DNA from: Psychrobacter namhaensis
GTDB taxonomy: Bacteria; Pseudomonadota; Gammaproteobacteria; Pseudomonadales; Moraxellaceae
Assembly: GCF_016107545.1 (NCBI RefSeq)
Contig: NZ_JABASS010000001.1
Span: 389,205-453,204, forward strand
DNA length: 64,000 bases
Direction of reading: 5' to 3'
Shown here: piece after piece, positions 55,778 through 64,000 of the stretch
How positions within the stretch are numbered: position 1 is the first letter of the stretch
How the letters are laid out: every line of letters starts with the position of its first letter
The notes under the pieces: generated by a model
Databases searched by the model: none
What the model was told of the DNA's origin: nothing
Seen by the model: only the letters and a program-made list of their open reading frames with translations
Position numbers and translations under genes: made by a program

Positions 55778-57181
55778 ATGATTGCAAAAAAAGCACTTGG
55801 CTTCCCGCTTAAAGGCTTACGTTTCGCTATCAAATCTGGTGACACGCTTGTAAAAGCCGCCAGCGTTCAAGTCACACGCTTTAAAACACGTTTTGACGAG
55901 AATAAAACGAAAAGCTCACTCGATGAGCAACCTGTGGCTAAACGCAACTACGCGCACGCTGCCGGACAAGTTGACGTCTCTCCCAAAGAAGAGAGCCTTG
56001 ACATGCGCGAGTTTGAATTTACGAAGGCACCCATCAACTGGATTCCAGCGACAATCTTGGTAGCCACGCCTATTGCTGCCGCTATCATTACGCCTTGGTA
56101 CTTATTTACTCATGAGGTTAGCGCGCCAGTGTGGGGTGTATTTGGCGCCTTTATGGTGTGGACAGGCATCAGCATCACGGCGGGCTATCACCGCCTACTG
56201 TCGCATCGTGCGTATAAAGCGCATCCAGTGGTAAAAAACTTCTTGTTACTTGGCTCTACCTTAGCGGTGCAGGGTTCTGCATTTGACTGGGTATCTGGTC
56301 ACCGTAGTCACCATCGTCATGTTGATGATCGCTTAGACGATCCTTATTCAGCGAAGCGTGGCTTTTGGTTTAGTCACATTGGTTGGATGCTACGCAATTA
56401 TCCTAGTGGTAAGTTTGACTACAAAAACATCCCTGATTTGACCAAAGACAAAGTGCTACAAATTCAGCATAAGTACTATGGCTTATGGGTATTGGCATTG
56501 AATGTGGGTATGGTCGCTGCTGTCGGTTGGCTACTAGGTGATGTGTGGGGCACGTTAGTCCTTGCAGGTTTACTACGCTTGGTATTAACCCATCACTTTA
56601 CCTTTTTTATTAACTCGTTATGCCACATGTTTGGTACGCGTCCTTATACCGATACCAACAGCGCCCGTGATAATTTCTTCTTAGCCATCTTTACTTGGGG
56701 TGAGGGTTATCATAACTACCATCACTTCTTCCAATATGATTATCGTAACGGCGTAAAATGGTGGCAGTATGACCCTACTAAGTGGTTGATTGCCGGCTTA
56801 TCAAAGTTTGGCCTAACCACTGAGTTACGTACGGTTGATGATACGACTATTAAGCATGCCGAAGTGCAAATGCAATTCAAAAAAGCACAACAGCAGATTG
56901 ATACAGCAGCAGTGAGTGGTCTTGATCTGCCTCATGCAATGAAAAGCTTCCAAGATCGTATCAAGTTTGAATATGATGCCTTCACTCAGACTGTAGAAGA
57001 GTGGCAAGCGCTAAAAGCCAAAACCATTGAGCTAAAAAAGACAGAGTTTGCTGATCGCATACACGAAGTTGATGACAAGTTAAAGCATGACTATGCCAAG
57101 ATTGAACAAAAAATACTTGAGCATAACAGCAATCTAAAAACTGCGTTTCGCTCTATTGGCCAAAATACCAAAGCTGCTTAA
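55778..57181 (+). CDS. Fatty acid desaturase (acyl-CoA/phospholipid delta-9 type)
   Basis: A membrane di-iron desaturase that introduces a cis double bond in fatty acyl chains, important for membrane fluidity in a cold-adapted genus. The three histidine boxes are HRLLSH (138-143), HRSHH (175-179) and HNYHH further on, with paired hydrophobic helices between. The 467-residue protein has about 85 extra N-terminal residues and a long, charged, coiled-coil-like C-terminal tail (about 370-467). The core is like stearoyl-CoA desaturases. A terminator follows. Confidence 0.92.
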   Translation: MIAKKALGFPLKGLRFAIKSGDTLVKAASVQVTRFKTRFDENKTKSSLDEQPVAKRNYAHAAGQVDVSPKEESLDMREFEFTKAPINWIPATILVATPIAAAIITPWYLFTHEVSAPVWGVFGAFMVWTGISITAGYHRLLSHRAYKAHPVVKNFLLLGSTLAVQGSAFDWVSGHRSHHRHVDDRLDDPYSAKRGFWFSHIGWMLRNYPSGKFDYKNIPDLTKDKVLQIQHKYYGLWVLALNVGMVAAVGWLLGDVWGTLVLAGLLRLVLTHHFTFFINSLCHMFGTRPYTDTNSARDNFFLAIFTWGEGYHNYHHFFQYDYRNGVKWWQYDPTKWLIAGLSKFGLTTELRTVDDTTIKHAEVQMQFKKAQQQIDTAAVSGLDLPHAMKSFQDRIKFEYDAFTQTVEEWQALKAKTIELKKTEFADRIHEVDDKLKHDYAKIEQKILEHNSNLKTAFRSIGQNTKAA

Positions 57182-57523
57182 ACGCCAACATCTTGTGAAT
57201 AGTTCATATTCCGTATTGTGACGTTATCCCTCCCTCTATCTGTAACAGATAGAGGGATTTTTTTATGTCATTTATAATAGGCTATGAGCCGTGTCCTTTC
57301 ACTCATCACCTTTCCAAAAGTATGAGGCGCAAGGAAAATGAAGGTAAATCCTATATTTAGTAGACTAAGCAAGTTTGACACGGCTAATCGTATTTTTTGG
57401 GTGGGGTGTAAAACAGCTGAGCACGCTTGGTTTACAAGAGATGGACAGAGTGACACGATGCACTACGAAGGCTGTGCTATAGTGACTTCATTAATCAATC
57501 TTAGATCTCAATGGGAGCTGTGT
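57182..57523. other. 342-bp gap before selO, with terminator and likely promoter
   Basis: It holds the desaturase terminator (57231-57264). Nearer selO is an extended -10-like TGCTATAGT (57475-57483), which would put transcription start about 35 nt before the selO start codon. An in-frame extension of selO covers part of this gap, but it is judged non-coding. Confidence 0.55.
57231..57264 (+). terminator. Rho-independent terminator after the desaturase gene
   Basis: A perfect 12-bp stem (TCCCTCTATCTG and complement) with a 3-nt loop and a run of seven Ts. Confidence 0.94.
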
Positions 57524-58990
57524 ATGCGCTATCAAAACACCTACGTTAATTTGGACACGCGCCTTTATCATGAGCAGCCACCGACACCATTGGACAATCC
57601 ACGTGCAGGTCACTTCAACACACCGCTTGCGCAGCAATTGGGCTGGGCAGATGACGACGAGTTAATGGCGCGCTGGGTTGATATTCTTGGTGGTCAATAC
57701 GTACCTACCGCGTTTAAACCACTGGCCATGGCCTATGCTGGTCACCAGTTTGGGCAATGGGCGGGACAACTGGGAGACGGGCGCGGCTTGTTAATGGCGC
57801 AAGTACTCGACAACAACGACCAATTGCAGGATTTGCATCTTAAAGGTATTGGTCTAACCCCCTATTCACGGATGGGGGATGGCCGCGCGGTGCTGCGTAG
57901 TACCATCCGCGAGTACTTGTGTGGACACGCGCTCACCCAGCTTGGTATTCCCTCCTCTAACGCCTTAGGGTTTGTCGTCTCTGATACGAAAGTACGCCGC
58001 GAGCGAATGGAAGCAGGCGCCGCCTTGATGCGTGTGGCTGACAGTCATATCCGCCTTGGCCATGTGGAATGGATTACTAGCTTTGCGCCAGATTTGCTCA
58101 GTGAATTTACCGACTATATGATTGATACTTACTATCCCACGTGCCGTGATAGTAAAGCGCCAGTATTAGCGTTTTTGACCGCCGTGGTGGAACGTACGGC
58201 GCGTATGATTGCTGACTGGCAGCTGATTGGCTTCGCTCATGGCGTGATGAACACAGATAACTTATCCATCACGGGAAGTACCTTAGACTTTGGTCCCTTT
58301 GGGTTTATGGAGCGCTTTAATCCTGCTTGGATCAACAATCACTCTGACCATACAGGACGCTATGCTTATCAAAACCAGCCCGCTATCGGTCATTGGAACC
58401 TCAATATCTGGCTGCCGCACTTTATGCGTCTAGAAGAGGTTACTCGTGATGGTCTATCAGATTGCTTGGCACCTTACGAAGCGACCTTTATGCAGCACTA
58501 TCAGCAAGGGCTGTGCCGCAAGCTTGGACTGCCACATGAGAAGGATAGCTTAACGTTGGCCTTTGAGTGGTTGACACTGTTAGAAGACAACTTACTGGAT
58601 TATACCAATAGTTTTAGGGCGTTATTGGGTCTTATAGCGCCTGATGAGCATCCTTATGAGCAGCAGCTGCTGGCAACGATGACAGCGGAGCTCGATCAAA
58701 AAGCACAAAAAGTGTGGCAAGACTGGTCAATCAGTTATTTGGCACAAATAGAGCTTGTATCTTTTGAACAAGCTATCAATGATATGAGAGCCAATAATCC
58801 TGTTTATGTCTTGCGTAACAGTATGGCACAGCGAGCGATTACTGCCGCCGAACAAGGTCAATTTGAAGAAGTAAATCGAGTGTTTAATTTACTGGGTGAC
58901 CCTTATCAGGTACAAGACATCGCCACCGAGCTTGATAGTACCCCGCCTACGCCTAACGCCCCGCAAATGCCGATTAGCTGCTCGTCTTAG
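57524..58990 (+). CDS. selO: SelO/YdiU protein AMPylase
   Basis: SelO is a pseudokinase-fold enzyme that transfers AMP from ATP to Ser/Thr/Tyr of proteins, linked to redox stress. I begin at ATG 57524 (488 residues), because GGGAG lies 7 nt upstream and MRYQNTYVNLDTRLYHEQPPTPL is the family N-terminus. Motifs include AYAGHQFGQWAGQLGDGRG, HLKGIGLTPYSRMGDGRAVLRSTIREYL, and GFAHGVMNTDNLSITGSTLDFGPFGFME with the metal-binding Asn/Asp. The protein ends in CSS, matching the C-terminal motif where some homologues have selenocysteine. An extended -10 lies about 40 bp upstream. Confidence 0.93.
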   Translation: MRYQNTYVNLDTRLYHEQPPTPLDNPRAGHFNTPLAQQLGWADDDELMARWVDILGGQYVPTAFKPLAMAYAGHQFGQWAGQLGDGRGLLMAQVLDNNDQLQDLHLKGIGLTPYSRMGDGRAVLRSTIREYLCGHALTQLGIPSSNALGFVVSDTKVRRERMEAGAALMRVADSHIRLGHVEWITSFAPDLLSEFTDYMIDTYYPTCRDSKAPVLAFLTAVVERTARMIADWQLIGFAHGVMNTDNLSITGSTLDFGPFGFMERFNPAWINNHSDHTGRYAYQNQPAIGHWNLNIWLPHFMRLEEVTRDGLSDCLAPYEATFMQHYQQGLCRKLGLPHEKDSLTLAFEWLTLLEDNLLDYTNSFRALLGLIAPDEHPYEQQLLATMTAELDQKAQKVWQDWSISYLAQIELVSFEQAINDMRANNPVYVLRNSMAQRAITAAEQGQFEEVNRVFNLLGDPYQVQDIATELDSTPPTPNAPQMPISCSS

Positions 58991-59309
58991 TAAACTGCGA
59001 TAGTATTTGGAAACATTGTGAAATTAGGGTTGCTATATAGCCGTATTATTTGGCATTATCAACTAGCTAAATAATGAATATCATTTTATTATATTATTCG
59101 CAGATTTCACCGCTGTTGACTAGGCAGTGAATTGCCAATAATGCTAGAATAACGGTTTTTGTAGCATTGTTTTTTGACTTGATATTTAATCGCCGATTAT
59201 TACTTCTTTTAGTGTCTCTGTACCCTTTGATTTTATCATTCGATGATTTGGATGAGGGTGAGACATTATTTTTTTATCACCATTTACTTTATTCCAATTT
59301 ATTCCAACC
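58991..59309. other. 319-bp intergenic region before maeB
   Basis: AT-rich, no ORF. A promoter candidate is at 59116-59150. The remainder would be a long maeB leader of about 150 nt. No known RNA motif is recognised in it. Confidence 0.5.
59116..59150 (+). promoter_or_regulatory. Possible sigma-70 promoter for maeB
   Basis: TTGACT (59116-59121) is followed after 17 nt by TAATGC. The overlapping TGCTAGAAT (59142-59150) is an extended -10 form. Either reading places a promoter here, about 160 nt upstream of maeB. Confidence 0.4.
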
Positions 59310-61658
59310 ATGGCAATTATTATGAATGACGATACCACTTTGAATACGGACACCCTTAGTACAGAAAAAGAGCAGTTTGAACAAGCTGCCTTACATTACC
59401 ATGAGTTCCCACGCCCAGGTAAAATATCAGTTACCCCTATCAAGCAGCTGGCCAACCAGCGCGATTTAGCACTGGCCTACTCACCAGGTGTGGCAGTGCC
59501 TTGTCTTGAGATTGAAAGAGACCCAACACTCGCGTCTAAATATACCGCTCGTAGTAACTTGGTTGGGGTGATCACCAATGGTACTGCCGTATTGGGTTTG
59601 GGTAATATTGGTCCATTGGCGTCAAAACCCGTCATGGAAGGTAAAGGTGTCCTGTTCAAAAAATTCGCAGGTATCGACGTTTTTGACATTGAAATTGCCC
59701 AAAACGATCCAGATAAGTTCATCGAAGCCGTTGCGTCTCTTGAGCCGACTTTTGGTGGTATTAACTTAGAAGACATCAAAGCGCCAGAGTGTTTTAAAAT
59801 CGAGCGTGAGTTGCGTGAGCGCATGAACATTCCAGTGTTCCACGACGACCAACATGGTACCTCAATTATTGTTGCGGCGGCGATGCTCAATGCTTTATTG
59901 ATTACTGGCAAAAAAATTGAAGAGATTAAAATTGTCTGTTCAGGCGCAGGTGCGGCAGCCATTTCTTGTCTAGATATTATCTGTGCGCTTGGCGTTGATA
60001 AAAACAATATCTTTGTTTCAGACTCACGCGGTATTATTAGCACCAGCCGTGAAAACCTTGATGAAACCAAACAGCGCTATGCGCGCGATACGACTGCGAC
60101 GACGATTGAAGAAGTCATGGACGATGTTGATATGTTCCTAGGACTATCAATGCCAGGCACTTTGTCTGAAGATATGGTTCGCCGTATGGCAAAAGACCCT
60201 ATCGTCTTTGCTTTGGCTAACCCAACCCCTGAAATCATGCCAGAGCTGGCACATGCTGTCCGTCCAGACGTTATCATGGCGACAGGTCGCTCAGACTATC
60301 CAAACCAAGTAAACAACGCCTTATGCTTCCCTTATATCTTCCGCGGCGCATTAGATGTTGGTGCAACAACGGTTAACGAAGAGATGAAAGTGGCTTGCGT
60401 AAAAGCAATCGCTGCTATGGCACACGTTGAGGCGACACCAACCACCAACGTTAGAAACATCGAAAAAATGCAAAGTTTTGGTCGTGACTACTTAATCCCA
60501 GGTCCTCTAGAGCCAAACCTAATCATCGAAATCGCTTCTGCGGTTGCTAAAGCAGCCATGGACTCAGGTGTTGCAACCTTGCCTATCGATGATCTGCAAG
60601 CGTATCGTCAGCGTTTGTCTGAGTTTGTCTATAACTCAGCGTTTGTCATGAAGCCAATCTTTGCCCGCGCCAAATCCGATCCAAAACGTATTGTTTACTG
60701 TGAAGGCGAAGACAACAATGTATTGCTTGCGGTACAAGTCGTCGTTGACGAACAGCTAGCGAAACCCATTTTGGTTGGTCGTCCTTCAGTGATTGAAGCC
60801 AATATCGAAAAACTGGGCTTGCGTCTAAAAGATGGCGTAAACATGACTGTCGTCAATCCAGATGATGATCCTCGCTATAAAGACTACTGGCAGGGTTACT
60901 ACGAAAAGAACAAACGCCGCGGTGTGAGTATTGAGCTTGCCCGTCGTGATGTACGTCGTAAAACCACCTTAATTGGCTCACTGCTGGTCGATAATGGCGA
61001 TGCAGATGGCATGATTTGCGGCACATTCAGTCACTATCAGCTGCACTTAGAGTACGTTCAAAGCGTCATCGATAAAAAAGCAGACGTTAATGATTTTTAC
61101 GCCATGAATGCCGTACTGATGCAAGATCGTAATATCTTTATCGCTGATACTTATGTGCATGAAGATCCAACAGCCGAACAGTTGGCTGAAATGACGGTCT
61201 TGGCTGTTGACCAGTTATGTCGCTTTGGTATCACACCACGTGTCGCGCTAGTGTCACATTCTAACTTTGGCGCTTCAAATCGTGCCAGCGCTGTCAAAAT
61301 GCGTAAGGTTCACCAGTTACTGACTGATATGAATGTAGACTTTGACTTCGAAGGCGAAATGCAAGGCGATGCGGCGCTTAATGAAATTATCCGTCAAAAC
61401 CATATGCCATCAAGCCCGTTAAAAGGGGCGGCGAATCTGCTTATTTTACCAACGCTTGACGCCTCTAATATTGCTTTCAACTTACTTAAGACGGCAACCG
61501 GCAGTGCCTCTATTGGTCCTATCTTATTAGGTACTAGCAAGCCTGTACACATTATGACACCATCGGCTACTGCACGTGGTATCGTCAATATGACCGCTCT
61601 TGCTGTTACTGAAGCTCAGGACCTAGAAAACGAAAATTATAGTACGTCATGCGTATGA
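59310..61658 (+). CDS. maeB: NADP-dependent malic enzyme with phosphotransacetylase-like domain
   Basis: The enzyme oxidatively decarboxylates malate to pyruvate, yielding NADPH. The 782-residue protein has the malic enzyme half first (about 20-440: YSPGVAVPCLEI, TNGTAVLGLGNIG, PVFHDDQHGTSIIVAAAMLNAL, VCSGAGAAAISCLD, MATGRSDYPNQVNN). The phosphate acetyltransferase-like half (about 445-782) acts as an allosteric domain in E. coli. No good ribosome site is seen; an ATG four codons in is an alternative start. A terminator follows, then cca. Confidence 0.95.
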   Translation: MAIIMNDDTTLNTDTLSTEKEQFEQAALHYHEFPRPGKISVTPIKQLANQRDLALAYSPGVAVPCLEIERDPTLASKYTARSNLVGVITNGTAVLGLGNIGPLASKPVMEGKGVLFKKFAGIDVFDIEIAQNDPDKFIEAVASLEPTFGGINLEDIKAPECFKIERELRERMNIPVFHDDQHGTSIIVAAAMLNALLITGKKIEEIKIVCSGAGAAAISCLDIICALGVDKNNIFVSDSRGIISTSRENLDETKQRYARDTTATTIEEVMDDVDMFLGLSMPGTLSEDMVRRMAKDPIVFALANPTPEIMPELAHAVRPDVIMATGRSDYPNQVNNALCFPYIFRGALDVGATTVNEEMKVACVKAIAAMAHVEATPTTNVRNIEKMQSFGRDYLIPGPLEPNLIIEIASAVAKAAMDSGVATLPIDDLQAYRQRLSEFVYNSAFVMKPIFARAKSDPKRIVYCEGEDNNVLLAVQVVVDEQLAKPILVGRPSVIEANIEKLGLRLKDGVNMTVVNPDDDPRYKDYWQGYYEKNKRRGVSIELARRDVRRKTTLIGSLLVDNGDADGMICGTFSHYQLHLEYVQSVIDKKADVNDFYAMNAVLMQDRNIFIADTYVHEDPTAEQLAEMTVLAVDQLCRFGITPRVALVSHSNFGASNRASAVKMRKVHQLLTDMNVDFDFEGEMQGDAALNEIIRQNHMPSSPLKGAANLLILPTLDASNIAFNLLKTATGSASIGPILLGTSKPVHIMTPSATARGIVNMTALAVTEAQDLENENYSTSCV

Positions 61659-61723
61659 TAAAATTATAAGCGTACCATTAAGATAGGCGCTGTCATCTAT
61701 TGACAGAGTCTGTCTGCTATACT

Positions 61724-61767
61724 AAAACCAGTCAATGCCGTTAAACAAGCATTGACTGGTTTTTTTT
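61724..61767 (+). terminator. Rho-independent terminator after maeB
   Basis: A perfect AACCAGTCAATGC stem with its complement, a 10-nt loop, and a run of eight Ts. Confidence 0.94.
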
Positions 61768-61818
61768 GATCAGTGTCCATTGGGTCAGCTCGCTCTTACT
61801 TAATAAACAGAGAATACT

Positions 61819-63006
61819 ATGCAAATTTACCTGGTTGGTGGGGCCGTACGTGATCAACTGTTAGCGCGTCCTATTAAAGATAAAGACTTCGTTGTCGTTG
61901 GTGCCACTGTTGCAGAGATGCTTGACGCAGGGTTCCTGCAAGTGGGCGCAGATTTTCCTGTGTTTTTGCACCCTATTAGCCATGAAGAATACGCACTGGC
62001 ACGCACGGAGCGCAAGCAAGGAGTTGGGTATCAAGGCTTTAGTGTGCATGCTAGTCCTGACGTCAGCCTAAAAGAGGATCTACAACGTCGTGATTTGACG
62101 ATTAATGCCATGGCCATAGAAGTGATGAGTTTAACCGATGACACGCCAGTCAATGGTGAGGTGATTGATTATTATGGCGGGTTGGCAGACATAGCAAGTA
62201 AAACATTGCGCCATGTCTCAAGTGCATTTAGCGAAGATCCCCTAAGAGTGTTGCGCACCGCCCGCTTCTATAGCCGCTATTATGACTTGGGGTTTACCAT
62301 CGCTGATGAAACCTTAAACTTGATGCGCCAGTTGGTTGGCTCTGGGGAACTTACGCATTTGAGTGCGGAGCGGATTTGGCAAGAGTCGAGCCGCGCAACC
62401 ATGCAGCTATCGCCTCAAGTGTATTGGCAGCAGCTGTTTAGCATTGGCGCGCTCACAGAGTATTTTGCGCCATTGCACCATGCTTGGGACAATGACCACA
62501 TACGAGAAACGGTGCAGACAGCTCTATATTTTTCTGGTCAGATGCAACTAAACTTATCACAGCGTTGGGCGCTATTGATGGCTAGTCTTAACGCAGATTT
62601 ATTTAATGTGAGACATGTAGACTCAAACCCTAATGTAACCACGACTGTGACAGGTATTAACGAGATAGGCACTACTGCCAAAGTACCAAAAGCCCAAACG
62701 CAATTTGCCAATTTGTTCGTTCAACAGGCCAACAAACTAAGCACCATCAACAGTCTTAGTGCTGCTGAAAAAATTGACCTCATACAAGCGTGCGGTGCTC
62801 ATAAAGAACCTGAAAATCTCTCACAACTACTCGTGACCAGCCATGTCTTACAGCTGGCAATACAGCACCGACAGATGATGATAGCGTTAGGCAGTTTCCA
62901 CGCTATCAGTATGCAAGACATTGCGCCAGACCTAAAAGGCCCAGCGATTGGCGAGGCGTTACGATGCGCCAGAATTAAACATTTACAGGCACAAAACTCA
63001 TATTAA
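61819..63006 (+). CDS. cca: CCA tRNA nucleotidyltransferase
   Basis: The enzyme adds or repairs the 3' CCA of tRNAs. The 395-residue class II polymerase-beta-like protein has the GGAVRDQLL head motif, the metal-binding DKDFVVVG (DxD-type), LARTERKQGVGYQGF, the RRDLTINAMA motif and SEDPLRVLRTARFYSRY. The C-terminal HD phosphohydrolase domain of the E. coli protein seems shortened, so it is closer to the shorter type. A tRNA gene lies 160 bp downstream. Confidence 0.93.
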   Translation: MQIYLVGGAVRDQLLARPIKDKDFVVVGATVAEMLDAGFLQVGADFPVFLHPISHEEYALARTERKQGVGYQGFSVHASPDVSLKEDLQRRDLTINAMAIEVMSLTDDTPVNGEVIDYYGGLADIASKTLRHVSSAFSEDPLRVLRTARFYSRYYDLGFTIADETLNLMRQLVGSGELTHLSAERIWQESSRATMQLSPQVYWQQLFSIGALTEYFAPLHHAWDNDHIRETVQTALYFSGQMQLNLSQRWALLMASLNADLFNVRHVDSNPNVTTTVTGINEIGTTAKVPKAQTQFANLFVQQANKLSTINSLSAAEKIDLIQACGAHKEPENLSQLLVTSHVLQLAIQHRQMMIALGSFHAISMQDIAPDLKGPAIGEALRCARIKHLQAQNSY

Positions 63007-63166
63007 CAACTATTTAAAAAAACAAACAACGGCTGTGACTGCAAAGCTTGATACTACTCGATCAGGCAAGACTGGAGCAGCGGGCTTTGATAAAAAATAT
63101 CTTTGATACGGTCATCTTTTACTTGAAAAATCGAAAAAATCAGGTATCATTGTGCGTCTAACGTTA

Positions 63167-63243
63167 GGGCCCATAGCTCAGTTGGTTAGAGCAGAGGACT
63201 CATAATCCTTTGGTCGTAGGTTCAAGTCCTACTGGGCCCACCA
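63167..63243 (+). tRNA. tRNA-Ile2 (CAU anticodon, lysidine-modified)
   Basis: A 77-nt cloverleaf with a GGGCCCA/TGGGCCC acceptor stem, an AGCTCAGTTGGTTAGAGC D-arm, a GGACT/AATCC anticodon stem with anticodon CAT at 63201-63203, a GTAGGTTCAAGTCCTAC T-arm and an encoded CCA. Methionine and isoleucine tRNAs can both have CAU. The TTGGTCG variable region and overall similarity to E. coli ileX favour the tRNA-Ile2 that reads AUA after lysidine modification. The tRNA-Met elongator remains an alternative. A short terminator follows. Confidence 0.85.
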
Positions 63244-63248
63244 AATTC

Positions 63249-63283
63249 AAACCCTTACAGTCATTGACTTGTAAGGGTTTTTT
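63249..63283 (+). terminator. Rho-independent terminator after the tRNA
   Basis: AAACCCTTAC pairs with GTAAGGGTTT around a 12-nt loop and is followed by Ts. Confidence 0.85.
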
Positions 63284-63325
63284 ATTGCTTAAATTTTATG
63301 CAAATGTACTGATGTAATTAATTTT

Positions 63326-63344
63326 TTGATACTATCTTGATACT
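63326..63344 (+). repeat. Paired TTGATACT direct repeats (11-bp period) upstream of the integrase remnant
   Basis: TTGATACT occurs at 63326-63333 and 63337-63344, one helical turn apart, 71 bp before the integrase start. The motif also occurs at 63048-63055 and, as TTGATAC, at 63103-63109, on the far side of the tRNA. Such repeats could be arm-type integrase binding sites. This is only suggestive. Confidence 0.4.
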
Positions 63345-63414
63345 TTGACCCTTGTAGTAATTAAAGTATGATGACTACTAACACTATGGTTACGTACTGC
63401 TGCACGGGTGATAT

Positions 63415-64000
63415 ATGAAGGTTAAACTTACGAAAAAATTTATTGATTCAATAGACTATACCGCTAAAGGTACTGATATCTATATGGATGATGTATTAAC
63501 TGGATTTGCGCTACGTGTAGGTAAGCAGTCTAAACGCTATACATTGCATAAGCGCATTAACGGAAATCTGTATAGAGACGAAGTAGAAGAAACGCATCTA
63601 ATTACGCTAACCGAAGCACGTGAAAAAGCAAGCATAATGATGGCTAACATCAAAAAAGGCATGCATGTTTATGACGGGCTTCATGAGAACCTAGAAGACC
63701 CGAAAGATAAGACCAATAATGTGCCAACACTGCAAGAAGCTTATGACTACTTCAAATCAACAAAGACGAGCTTAGCTGAAGGCACTATTACCACTTATGA
63801 CCGTCAAATACTACATAAGCTGAAAGACTGGCTAAATATCCCTCTAAATAATATTACCAAGTCAATGATAAGTGATAAACATAAGGAGATAAGCAAGCAT
63901 AGCGAAGCTCAGGCTAATGCAACTATGAGAGCTCTGAGATCAGTTTGAGCTATGCTGAAGAAACCGTACAAGTAAACTTGGTAAACTAACGACTCAACGA
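63415..64000 (+). pseudogene. Broken tyrosine-recombinase integrase, right side cut by window edge
   Basis: The first 177 codons code for the N-terminal part of a tRNA-targeting phage/island integrase: an arm-binding domain (KVKLTKKFIDSIDYTAKGTDIYMDD... to about residue 90) and the start of the SAM-like core-binding domain (LQEAYDYFKSTKTSLAEGTITTYDRQ to RALRSV). The frame stops at TGA 63946-63948. Restoring one base there gives LSYAEETVQVNLVN in the next frame, which reads as native integrase. A TAA then follows at 63988-63990, with RLN after it in the same frame. So at least two lesions exist, and the catalytic domain is not seen. Its position beside tRNA-Ile2 fits an old integration site. 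Confidence 0.7.

Noticed and set aside
57338..57523. N-terminal extension of 62 codons on selO
   Set aside because: The family starts at MRYQNTYV. A GGGAG ribosome site and an extended -10 both fit the later ATG at 57524.
59477..60070. 197-codon minus-strand frame inside maeB
   Set aside because: It is antisense to conserved malic enzyme motifs, with no ribosome site or protein-like features of its own.

Overview
The window looks like a chromosomal segment of a Moraxellaceae bacterium, most likely Psychrobacter. I infer this from the gene content and protein style: NspC with carboxynorspermidine dehydrogenase, a LpxB/RnhB pair, a fused MaeB malic enzyme, and a Moraxellaceae-type protein of unknown function near 13.3 kb. 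The moderate GC content and frequent palindromic intergenic repeats fit as well. No database search was possible. Almost every stretch is ordinary chromosome. Mobile DNA is limited to one small MITE-like element, three copies of a palindromic repeat, and a broken integrase beside a tRNA gene at the right edge.

Layout. 0-2.4 kb: tsaE (cut by the left edge), queD, a YnfA-type membrane protein and a PhzF-type enzyme. 2.6-5.4 kb: carboxynorspermidine dehydrogenase and nspC, the last two steps of an alternative (nor)spermidine pathway. 5.5-15.5 kb: housekeeping genes (DUF924, rnhB, lpxB, aroG, pepN, a protein of unknown function, a Pal-like lipoprotein, a phosphopantetheinyl transferase). 15.6-16.5 kb: an outer-membrane beta-barrel. 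17-28.4 kb: an IclR regulator and a minus-strand cluster that takes isobutyryl-CoA from valine to propionyl-CoA (acyl-CoA dehydrogenase, enoyl-CoA hydratase, HIB-CoA hydrolase, mmsB, mmsA), with prpE and a fatty-acyl-CoA ligase.

28.6-34.6 kb: an MFS carrier; two tandem 248-residue paralogues with a degenerate metallo-beta-lactamase-like metal site; and a nitric-oxide module. The module has an NsrR-type Rrf2 regulator with an unusually long loop between its iron-sulfur cysteines, nnrS, a near-consensus NsrR operator, and a divergent 76-residue protein of unknown function. 34.7-41.4 kb: an electrophile/aldehyde defence island. It holds an aldehyde dehydrogenase, a NemR-like TetR regulator, a YqhD-type aldehyde reductase, a CurA-type reductase, a DJ-1/Hsp31-like protein and a glutathione transferase. 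Two identical 15-bp NemR-type operators flank the regulator gene. 41.8-44.9 kb: a two-gene EmrAB-type efflux pair.

45-63 kb: housekeeping again (pdxH, glmM, guaB, an MscS channel, cysS, a PduO-type adenosyltransferase, a lipoprotein, a glycerophosphodiester phosphodiesterase, an acyl desaturase, selO, maeB, cca). 63.2-64 kb: tRNA-Ile2 (CAU) followed by an integrase gene broken by a frameshift and an in-frame stop, a remnant of an integrated element.

The most interesting signals are the NsrR operator tied to an unknown small protein, the modified NsrR cluster loop, the duplicated degenerate MBL proteins next to it, and the paired NemR operators.
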